NCBI GenBank assembly: GCA_030037575.1
Contig: JASHRB010000606.1
Location: forward strand, 1 to 10,348
Length of the DNA stretch: 10,348 nucleotides
Reading direction: 5' to 3'
DNA from: Candidatus Sulfotelmatobacter sp.
GTDB lineage: Bacteria; Acidobacteriota; Terriglobia; Terriglobales; Acidobacteriaceae
Shown one piece after another: positions 1-6,000 of the stretch. The notes under the pieces were generated by a model. The model worked only from the letters and a program-made list of their open reading frames with translations, searched no databases and was not told the origin of the DNA. The first letter of the stretch is position 1, and the number at the start of each line of letters is the position of its first letter. The position numbers and the translations under genes are program-made.

Positions 1-41
1 TTGCTCGGTACGAAGTTGGCGGAGGGAAGTTGATCTCAAGT

Positions 42-194
42 TCAGTTAAATCCTTTTTCGAGAGCCGCGAGCGTTAATTTTAGATCGTCCCATGCATGGT
101 TAGCGGAGTGCGAATACACGCAAGATTCCTCGGCTGCTTGGTTAAAACGCGAGCCTTCGGAATGACGCCATCGAGCGTAGCTTCGCGGAAGAGA
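42..194 (-). other. Orphan open frame, possible C-terminal remnant of a minus-strand gene
   Basis: Read on the minus strand, the frame between a stop at 195-197 and the stop at 42-44 is open for 50 codons and has no ATG. Its last part reads HSANHAWDDLKLTLAALEKG then FN and stop, which has the look of a helical protein C-terminus. The upstream part overlaps the repeat-like segment at 121-166. It could be the surviving tail of a gene disrupted by that repeat, lying downstream of the serine hydrolase in the same orientation. It could equally be chance: 50 open codons is not improbable. I do not recognise the family. Bases 1-41 show nothing further. Confidence 0.2.
121..166 (+). repeat. REP-like dispersed repeat, copy 1 (candidate)
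   Basis: The segment runs from AAGATTCCTCGGCTGC to GCCTTCGGAATGACG. It has the architecture of a short dispersed repeat: a 'GATTCCTCG' left end, a 'TTCGGAATGAC' right end and a variable centre. It resembles the better copy at 521-572, in the same orientation, and sits just past the stop of the serine hydrolase. Assignment rests on this resemblance and on my recollection of such elements in acidobacterial genomes; genome-wide copy number cannot be seen here. Confidence 0.35.
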
Positions 195-200
195 TCAGCG

Positions 201-863
201 TTACTCCTTAAGTGCTTCGACAATGGCATCGTGAAATTTTGGCTGAACTTGTTTGATGGATTGATTGGCGCAGTCGGGCCAGGTGCGGTTGGTAAGCAGC
301 GTGACCGAAAGTTGGCGATGGGGATCGATCCAAAGGGATGTGCCGGTGTAGCCGAGATGACCGAAAGAATCCTTAGAAAAACATTTTCCGGACTGCGAGG
401 GTGAAGAGGGAGTGTCCCACCCGAGGGCACGGGATGTGCCGTGGGGCGAGGATTCGCGGCGGGTGAAAAGGGAAATGGTTTCGGGGCGGAAGATTGGCCT
501 CAAGAGAGACTCCGGACAGCGCAGGGTTTCTCGACTCGCCGTCGCGTTCCCTTCGGCTTGCTCGAAATGACAATCTTCATCGGCAGATACTTCCGAATGT
601 CGGGAAAGTAGTACGTGCGCGAATTGAGCGAGGTCGCGCGCGGTCGAGAATAACCCTGCGTGACCGGCGACGCCGCCAAGGACGAAAGCGTTTTCATCCT
701 GGACTTCTCCTTGAATGATTCGATGACGAAAACTCTCGTCGTCTTGTGTGGGTGCAGTATCAGCGCGAAATTGTGCCGGCGGACGAAAGGTTGTGTTCGT
801 CATGGCGAGTGGAGCGAAGATTTCCGCTGACAGAAGTGGTCGAGGGATTCGTCGGCCAAACAT
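201..863 (-). CDS. Serine hydrolase (beta-lactamase class C/esterase fold), C-terminal half, frameshifted
   Basis: This is the C-terminal half of the enzyme whose N-terminal half is at 800-1453. The meaningful reading starts at about 823, at EIFAPLAMTNTTF, the usual 'IF.PLGM.dT.f' motif after the YxN region. The ATG at 863 only opens out-of-frame codons of the first half. Further on are LGGVAGHAGLFSTARDLAQF, the RPETISLFTRRE segment and the third active-site motif of the fold, H-L-G within SFGHLGYTGTSLWIDP (His at residue 169 of this half). The end LLTNRTWP..NQ.IK..QP.FHDAIVEAL is typical of the family. Residues about 88-122 are foreign: they translate an inserted repeat (see 498-602). With the frameshift repaired the protein is about 417 aa. 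It has no signal peptide, so it is probably cytoplasmic. The stop is TAA at 201-203. Confidence 0.75.
   Translation of the reverse strand: MFGRRIPRPLLSAEIFAPLAMTNTTFRPPAQFRADTAPTQDDESFRHRIIQGEVQDENAFVLGGVAGHAGLFSTARDLAQFAHVLLSRHSEVSADEDCHFEQAEGNATASRETLRCPESLLRPIFRPETISLFTRRESSPHGTSRALGWDTPSSPSQSGKCFSKDSFGHLGYTGTSLWIDPHRQLSVTLLTNRTWPDCANQSIKQVQPKFHDAIVEALKE
498..602. repeat. In-frame insert with REP-like repeat copy 2 inside the serine hydrolase
   Basis: About 105 bases that the enzyme family does not need. The protein would normally pass from DLAQFAHVLLS almost directly to PIFRPETISLF, but here about 35 residues rich in His, Glu, Arg and Cys intervene. The core at 521-572 reads GCAGGGTTTCTCGACTCGCC, then CTTCGGCTTGCTCGAAATGA. 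Its two ends form an imperfect inverted repeat (TTTCTCGACTCGCC against GGCTTGCTCGAAA). It matches the style of copy 1 at 121-166. The insert has no stop in the hydrolase frame and a length divisible by three, so reading continues through it. The exact borders are estimates from the protein. Confidence 0.55.
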
Positions 864-1453
864 TCGAGGGCAGCGCCGAGGATGATGAATCCGATATCGC
901 TGTATTCGGCGCGAGAGCCGGGGTCGGCCGTAAGCGCCGTGGTGAACGCGGCGTGAACGAGATCGTTGCGGGTCTTGGCCTTCAGGAATAATTTTTCGTA
1001 GGCGGGCAAACCCGAGGAATGAGTCAGCAACATGCGCAGGGTCACATCGTTGCGGCGAGAATCTCTTTCAGCGTCGCCAAGAAATTCTGGAACGATCGCT
1101 CCAACGGGCGCATCGAGATCGAGCAGCCCGCGGTCATAAAGCAGCATCGCCATAGAAGTCGTCGAGACCACTTTGGTGAGAGAGGCGAGGTCGAAAAGAG
1201 TGGTGGTGTCGACACGATGGTCCCCACGTCTCGCAAAACCCGGGAGACGTGAGGCACCCAATTCGTAGGTGAAGTTGCCGAAAGCATGCAGCGCGATGAG
1301 CTTTGCTTGATGCGTGACGGCGATGGATGCCGCGGGGAAAGCGCGAGCCGCGATGGCTTCTCGCAGGATCGAAAATGCCGCCTCGAACTGCTGATCTTGG
1401 TGGCCGAAATAGTCCTGCAGAGATGAAGAGTTCAGCGAGCCGCTGGGCCTCAT
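800..1453 (-). CDS. Serine hydrolase (beta-lactamase class C/esterase fold), N-terminal half, frameshifted
   Basis: This encodes the nucleophile half of a penicillin-binding/beta-lactamase-fold hydrolase. The S-x-x-K motif is SLTK at residues 91-94, in FDLASLTKVVSTTSMAMLLY. The second motif is Y184-S-D (Y-x-N in most members) in EYSDIGFIILG. LLTHSSGLPAY at 142-152 is also typical. The frame ends at a TGA soon after FCQR (residue 210), where the family would continue with EIFAPLGM. That sequence is found in the neighbouring frame (201-863), so the gene is split by a missing base. The ATG at 1451-1453 overlaps the kinase stop as ATGA, which fixes the start and implies translational coupling. 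The pairing with a sugar kinase suggests a role in sugar or muropeptide salvage. Substrate and peptidase versus esterase activity are not determinable. Confidence 0.8.
   Translation of the reverse strand: MRPSGSLNSSSLQDYFGHQDQQFEAAFSILREAIAARAFPAASIAVTHQAKLIALHAFGNFTYELGASRLPGFARRGDHRVDTTTLFDLASLTKVVSTTSMAMLLYDRGLLDLDAPVGAIVPEFLGDAERDSRRNDVTLRMLLTHSSGLPAYEKLFLKAKTRNDLVHAAFTTALTADPGSRAEYSDIGFIILGAALECLADESLDHFCQRKSSLHSP
824..825 (-). other. Frameshift site in the serine hydrolase
   Basis: The minus strand reads CAG CGG AAA TCT, where the family needs CAG CGG GAA ATC TTC (Q R E I F). Adding one G to the GG pair (one C at 824-825 on the plus strand) joins the two halves into about 417 residues with no other change. 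The cause may be a true mutation or a base lost in a short homopolymer during sequencing. Confidence 0.75.
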
Positions 1454-2439
1454 AGGTTAGCGGACGCCGTGACTTCGCACAGGGCCGCGCCTCCGGCGAT
1501 ACCTGCATCGGCACCATAATGGGCTACGACCAGTGGGACTTCCTGGCATTGCGAGTTGACACACCAAGTAGGCAACCGATTGTGGATCTGATCGAAGAAA
1601 GGCTGCAGCATGGCGCCTAGGCCTCCGCCGACGATAATGACATCGGGTTCGAGCAAGTCGATAATGTTGCCGATCCAGATGGTGAGATATTCGGCAGTCT
1701 GTTCGAGGACTTGCTTCGCGAGAGAGTCGCCGGCGAGGTAAGCGCGGCCCACCATTTCGCTAGTGATGTGGTCGGGACATCCTTCGGCGCAGTCGAGAAT
1801 AATGGAGGGAGTACCGGCGCGAATTTTTTCCGCAGCGCGGCGTGCAATGTACGGACCGGCTGCGTGAGCTTCGATGCAGCCGAGTTTGCCGCATCCGCAG
1901 CGCGGGCCGCGATAGTCGATGGTAGTGTGGCCGCCTTCGCCCGCGGCGCCGGTGCGGCCATGATAGATGCGACGGTTGCAGACGATTCCAGTGCCGATTC
2001 CGGTTCCGATGGTGGTGCAGAAAACATTTTTGTAACCGCGTCCGGCGCCCCAGAGAGCCTCGGCGAGGGCCGCAGCGTTGCCGTCGTTATCGATGTGAAC
2101 GGGAAGCTTGTAGAGCTTCATGATTTCGTCGGCGAGGGGGAAGTTGCGCCACGCGGGAAGATTCGGCGGATTAACGATGACGCCGGTGTGAGGATTGAGC
2201 GGCCCAGGGGCGCAGATTCCGATGCCCGAGATCAGCGACTCGGGCAAGCGATTCTCAATGGTCGCGTTGCGGACCATATCGATGGCCGAAATGACGGCGG
2301 CGAGGGCTCGGGGTGAATCGCCTGCCGGCATAGGAACGCGGGTGTGATGGCTGATCTCTCCGGCTGAATTAACCAGCCCGGCGGCAACTTTTGTGCCGCC
2401 GACGTCGACGCCAATGAAAGATGCGTCCAGCCTTGCCAT
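1450..2439 (-). CDS. ROK-family sugar kinase (glucokinase / N-acyl-amino-sugar kinase type)
   Basis: This is an ATP-dependent hexose or amino-sugar kinase of the ROK family, probably cytoplasmic. From the ATG at 2439 the protein is 329 aa, normal for the family. It shows the phosphate-binding motif DVGGTK at 12-17, the catalytic Asp119 in IDNDGNAAALAE, and TTIGTGIGTGIV as a second ATP-site loop. The zinc-site signature is GEGGH (Glu168, His171) followed by CGCGKLGC (Cys181, Cys183, Cys188) and Glu190. IIVGGGL lies near residue 270. A TTG at 2511 would add 24 residues (353 aa) without family features, so I prefer the ATG, although no strong Shine-Dalgarno precedes it. Its TGA overlaps the ATG of the serine hydrolase. 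The sugar cannot be assigned: glucose, GlcNAc, ManNAc and MurNAc are all possible. A transcriptional regulator is unlikely, since no helix-turn-helix is present. Confidence 0.9.
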   Translation of the reverse strand: MARLDASFIGVDVGGTKVAAGLVNSAGEISHHTRVPMPAGDSPRALAAVISAIDMVRNATIENRLPESLISGIGICAPGPLNPHTGVIVNPPNLPAWRNFPLADEIMKLYKLPVHIDNDGNAAALAEALWGAGRGYKNVFCTTIGTGIGTGIVCNRRIYHGRTGAAGEGGHTTIDYRGPRCGCGKLGCIEAHAAGPYIARRAAEKIRAGTPSIILDCAEGCPDHITSEMVGRAYLAGDSLAKQVLEQTAEYLTIWIGNIIDLLEPDVIIVGGGLGAMLQPFFDQIHNRLPTWCVNSQCQEVPLVVAHYGADAGIAGGAALCEVTASANL

Positions 2440-2450
2440 CAGAAGTTCGC

Positions 2451-2470
2451 ACCTGCGTAGAACCGCAGGT
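2451..2470 (-). promoter_or_regulatory. Perfect 7-bp hairpin in the ROK kinase leader
   Basis: ACCTGCG and CGCAGGT flank a 6-base loop, ending 11 bases before the chosen ATG at 2439. In the mRNA it would occupy the ribosome-binding region, and its distal arm contains the only AGG present. It could act as an operator or a translation-limiting hairpin. Without a run of T it is not a terminator. The function is inferred from position only. Confidence 0.35.
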
Positions 2471-2493
2471 TCATCGTTAACCCGCTTCGGTGC

Positions 2494-2502
2494 AGTGTAG
2501 CA
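2494..2502 (-). promoter_or_regulatory. Candidate extended -10 promoter for the kinase-hydrolase operon
   Basis: The minus strand reads TGCTACACT, a TGn extension plus a 4/6 match to TATAAT. No clear -35 lies 16-18 bases upstream, as is usual for extended -10 promoters. It would start transcription near 2487 and give a leader of about 48 bases containing the hairpin at 2451-2470. It also lies downstream of the alternative TTG at 2511, which favours the ATG at 2439 as the true start. Confidence 0.3.
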
Positions 2503-2630
2503 GGAATGCAATCTGCGCGTGTTGCCGGAATATTAAAAACCATGTTCCCGCGAACTATTTGACGACTTCAGGGGGCTAATGCACCGAGTTGGCTGTGCTG
2601 AACCAAGGCCGATCGCCCCGGAAAAACATA

Positions 2631-2712
2631 GGAACCGCATGAGAAAACCACCTCTGGTTTCGATTATAATGCCGCAAAGCACAGATACTGAAGGGTGCCG
2701 AGGTGACGTTCC
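2631..2712 (+). promoter_or_regulatory. Possible structured leader RNA, weakly c-di-GMP-I (GEMM)-like
   Basis: An outer 5-bp stem GGAAC (2631-2635)/GTTCC (2708-2712) encloses, in order, CGCA, then AAACC (2645-2649) pairing with GGTTT (2656-2660) across a 6-base loop, then GCAAAGC (2674-2680), then CTGAAGGGTGCCGAGGTGAC. The order CGCA..AAACC..hairpin..GCAAAGC..stem echoes the class I c-di-GMP riboswitch. Against this, the GAAA tetraloop is missing, about 14 extra bases separate the first hairpin from GCAAAGC, and the second hairpin is very short. An alternative pairing CACCTC/GAGGTG exists. It lies about 320 bases before the export gene. This is speculative. Confidence 0.17.
2665..2670 (+). 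promoter_or_regulatory. Consensus -10 hexamer TATAAT
   Basis: There is an exact TATAAT on the plus strand in the divergent region. The bases 16-18 upstream (around 2641-2648, A-rich) do not resemble TTGACA, and there is no TGn extension. If used, transcription would start near 2677 and leave a leader of roughly 350 bases. This use would exclude the riboswitch-like reading of 2631-2712, since the RNA would start inside it. Confidence 0.25.
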
Positions 2713-2824
2713 CCGTTCACTTTTGGCAGCGACGCGACTGCACTCTCTGGAACCCAATTGTTTAATATTGGAAACCAGTTGAAAGACAAGGTCCGCCCGG
2801 AGACTTTTCTGAACAGGAAGCGTT

Positions 2825-2962
2825 ATGCTCAACAAGGCGTTCTTACGAAGTGCCTCGCGCGTGGTCTTAAATTTTTCACTCAGAAAGCAAGAATTGAGGT
2901 CGGCCGGAAAGGCTGGTGCGTGTATCCGGGATGGCAAGGGCCGCGGCGCGATGCTTGTATAG
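2825..2962 (+). CDS. Small leader ORF, 45 aa, basic, unknown
   Basis: An ATG at 2825 is preceded by AGGAAG (2814-2819) at 5-base spacing, a better ribosome-binding site than most genes here have. The frame runs 45 codons to TAG at 2960-2962, 68 bases before the export protein start and in another frame. The product begins MLNKAFLRSASRVVLNFSLR and is rich in Lys and Arg, with no membrane segment or recognisable domain. It could be a leader peptide affecting the export gene, a genuine small protein, or chance. No homology is known to me. Confidence 0.2.
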   Translation: MLNKAFLRSASRVVLNFSLRKQELRSAGKAGACIRDGKGRGAMLV

Positions 2963-3017
2963 AATCTAATCCCGGGTTCGATTCGACTGCAAGAATGGTA
3001 AGTGCAGCCGAACTATT

Positions 3018-3023
3018 AAGGGT
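3018..3023 (+). promoter_or_regulatory. Ribosome-binding site deciding the export protein start
   Basis: AAGGGT lies 7 bases before the ATG at 3031 (a second ATG follows at 3034) and directly before a well-formed signal peptide. Upstream alternatives, ATG at 2995 and TTG at 2758, lack comparable sites and would bury the signal peptide. Confidence 0.6.
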
Positions 3024-3030
3024 ATTAGAA

Positions 3031-6000
3031 ATGATGAATTTAACGAGGCCTGATTTCGCGATCCGTCTGCGGAAGGTGCAGGCGCTTTTCCCCGTGTGGT
3101 GTGTGGTGGTTATCTGCTCGCTCGGCGGGTACGCGCAGACGCGGCAACAGAAGCCGGTTTCGCAATCCGAGTTGGCGCGGCAAAACATGGCTCAGGTGGC
3201 GGCAGACACGCAGGAACTGGCGCTGATTCTTCACCGCGATGCAGGATTGATGGTGGAAGTAAAGCGCTGGATCGCGAAAGACGCAACGGATCACGGCCAG
3301 ATCATTACGGAAAACGATCTTGCGGAAGAGGTGATTTTTGACCGGTTGGAAAATGACATCACCTTCCGGTCGGTGGTAACGGAGATCGTGCAGAAGTACG
3401 GGTACCTGCTGCCGACCGTAAATCCGGAGTCACCGCTGGCCAAACAGCAGGACTTGCTGATGCAGGAGCGCGTGAAGTGGATCACGGAAGAAGAGGTCGC
3501 GGATCGGGAAAAGATGAAGGCGGAGCAAGAAAAGCTAGCGGAGCAGGCGAATTGCGATCCGCGAACTGCGAACTGCGCGGCACAAAATGCGGCCACACCA
3601 ACGATTCAGCAGTTACCGCCGCAGCAGCAACAGCAATTTCCGGGAATAAATCAGTATCCCCAGGCAGTTCCAGGATTAGAGCCACCAATTGAAGTACCTC
3701 CTACCATTCCTTTTGCTCCGCAGCAGCCTACAGTACCAAGTGGCAACGGAACCGACTTGCTGCGAACGAGCGGACCGAATACAGGCCTTGGGGTGGGCCA
3801 ACAAGCGCAGGCGGGAGGGGGAGCGGGTGGATTTTCCGATTACGGGCAGGATACCGAAGATCAAGAAGGTGGTGGAAGCTATGAGCGCCGCAGCTATGCC
3901 AACGGAACGCAAACGCAACAAGCGGAAGGAGGGTTCGACGAATTTGGAGATTTGTCGTTGAATTCTGACTTCGCAAGCGACCAGCTGGGGCAGGGCGTGT
4001 ACGGAAGCACGAACCGCTACGGCAACCTTTCGGGCAACGGCTATTCCCTGTACAGTCCTTCTTATGGTTCTTATGGGAACGCTTCTTACGGAGCCGGCAA
4101 CCAAACAAACTACTACGACCTCAGCGTGAGCAACGCAATCCTTCGCGAGAACGCTCGCCGGGCGCGTGAACCGCTGACGCCGAATCAGCGGCTGGTGCGG
4201 AGATCGAATCCTTATCGCGAGATCCCATCACTGTATGACATGTATCTGCAGGCGGCCGCGCGGCCTCCCTCAGTACAGCGTTTTGGCATGGAAGTGTTTG
4301 AGAACGGTACGCGCGACCTACAGAGCATACCCATGGATCTTCCGGTTGGGGCAGATTACGTGCTGGGTGCTGGAGATGGCGTGTCGATCAATCTGTGGGG
4401 CGGCGTGGCGCGGCGCTTTTATCAGGTCGTGGACCACGAGGGTCGGCTTAATTTGCCGGAGACAGGGCCGGTCATGGTTGCTGGCAAGTCGCTGGCTGAG
4501 GCCCAGGAGTTAGTTCAGAAAACTTTGCGCACGCAGTTTCGTGATGTTTCTGCAGATGTTTCTTTGTCGCGCTTGAGAACCATTCGGGTTTATGTAGTAG
4601 GCGACGTTGTGCGTCCGGGTGCGTACGACGTGGGATCACTTTCGACTCCACTGAACGCGCTGTTCGCCGCAGGAGGTCCGACGGGACGAGGCTCGTTGCG
4701 CATTCTCAAGCACTATCGCGAAGATCAGTTGGTGCAGGATGTCGATGTTTACGACTTATTGCTGCACGGCGTGAAGGGAAATATTGCGCGGCTGGAAAAT
4801 GGCGATACTGTGATAGCTCCGCCGTTGGGTGGGGAAGTCACCATTGAAGGGATGGTGCGGCGCCCGGCGATTTATGAACTGAAGGACGAAAAGACGCTAT
4901 CGGACGCGCTGGAGCTTGCGGGAGGGTTACTGCCCACGGCGACACTGCGCCATGTGGAAGTACAGCGCGTAGTGGCTCACCAGAAAGAGACTATGCTGAG
5001 CGTGGATATTCCGCTGGATGACAGCTCGGAACAGGCTACCCAGCAACTGGAGTCGTTCAAGATTCAGGATGGGGACAAGATTCGGATTTTCCCGATCGCT
5101 CCCTACAACCAGGATGCGGTGTATCTCGAAGGGCATGTGATCCGGCCGGGGAAATATTCGTATAAGCAGGGAATGCGAGTTACTGATCTGATTGCATCGT
5201 ACAAAGATCTTTTGCCGGAGCCGGCACTGCAATATGGCGAGATTATTCGATTGAGTTTGCCGGATTACCGGCCGGTGGTCGAGAGCTTCAGCGTGGCTGG
5301 GGCGTTGGCTGATCCGAAGAATGCGCCTGAGCTTGATCCGCTGGATACGGTACAGATTTTCGGACGATACGATTTTGAAGATCCGCCGACCGTTTCGGTG
5401 CTGGGCGAAGTGCGTGCACCGGGAACTTACCGGACTTCAGGAGATATTCATCTTAGCGATGCTATCCATCTGGCGGGAGGATTGAATCCGGATGCACAGA
5501 CCGAGGACGCACAGGTTTTCCGGCAAATGCCGGACAGCACGCTAAAGATTTTGAACGTGAAGTTAAATGTCGCCCTTGAGGGCAGTCCGAGGGACAACAT
5601 CATGCTGGCCTCAAGAGATCGCGTGCTGGTTCACCGGAATGCGGCGGCGGCCGATCCGGCGACTGTGCTTGTAAAGGGCGAGGTAGAGCGTCCGGGGCGG
5701 TATCCGCTGACCGCGCAAATGACGGTTTCGGATTTGCTGGCGGCGGCGGGTGGATTGAAGCAGAGCGCCGATCTGCAGACCGCCGATCTCACGCATTACG
5801 TCTGGAAGAACGATAAGCAGGTAACGGGTGACGAGCAATCGATTTCGCTGTCGAAAGTGATGACCGGCGATACTTCTGCCAACGAGGTGTTGAACAATGG
5901 CGATGTGCTGTCGGTCCGACAGGTTCCGGGCTGGGAGGATTTGGGTGCGTCGATTGTGGTGCGCGGGGAAGTGGTGCATCCCGGAAGCTACGGAGTTCGA

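Larger units (their letters stand above)
2440..3030. other. Divergent intergenic region between salvage operon and polysaccharide operon
   Basis: A 591-base non-coding stretch separates the minus-strand kinase operon from the plus-strand export operon. Besides the items listed separately (hairpin, two promoter candidates, riboswitch-like segment, small ORF), it contains a short inverted repeat CCAAT...ATTGG at about 2754-2771. A second weak -10-like TATAGAAT lies at 2958-2965, without a good -35. The frame of the export protein is open back to a TTG at 2758, but the translation of that part has no family character and precedes a clear signal peptide, so I treat it as leader. No terminator and no tRNA are seen. 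Confidence 0.6.

Noticed and set aside
791..816. Another inverted copy of the repeat (TTCGTCATGGCGAGTGGAGC)
   Set aside because: It looks like the 'GTCAT..CGAG' end of the repeat family, but these bases encode the conserved APLAMTNTTF segment of the hydrolase, so the likeness is explained by coding.
1711..2316. Plus-strand 201-codon open frame opposite the ROK kinase
   Set aside because: An Ala/Gly/Val-rich translation without any domain, fully antisense to a well-conserved gene; it is a GC-driven shadow.
2437..2511. TTG at 2511 as the kinase start
   Set aside because: It adds 24 residues with no ROK similarity and lies upstream of the best promoter candidate; the ATG at 2439 gives the normal N-terminus just before DVGGTK.
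2559..2580. Promoter with TTGACG as -35 and GCTAAT as -10
   Set aside because: The spacer is only 10 bases, too short for a sigma-70 promoter.
2724..2745. Sigma-54-type promoter (TGGCAGCGACGCGACTGCA)
   Set aside because: The GG and GC elements are three bases too far apart for a -24/-12 promoter.
2968..2990. tRNA-like T-arm (CCCGGGTTCGATTC)
   Set aside because: The loop resembles GGTTCGATTC, but the flanks do not form a 5-bp stem and there is no acceptor stem, anticodon arm or D-arm around it.
2758..3030. N-terminal extension of the export protein by 91 residues from a TTG at 2758
   Set aside because: The extension has no family character, lacks a ribosome-binding site, and would place a clear signal peptide internally. 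AAGGGT before the ATG at 3031 marks the better start.
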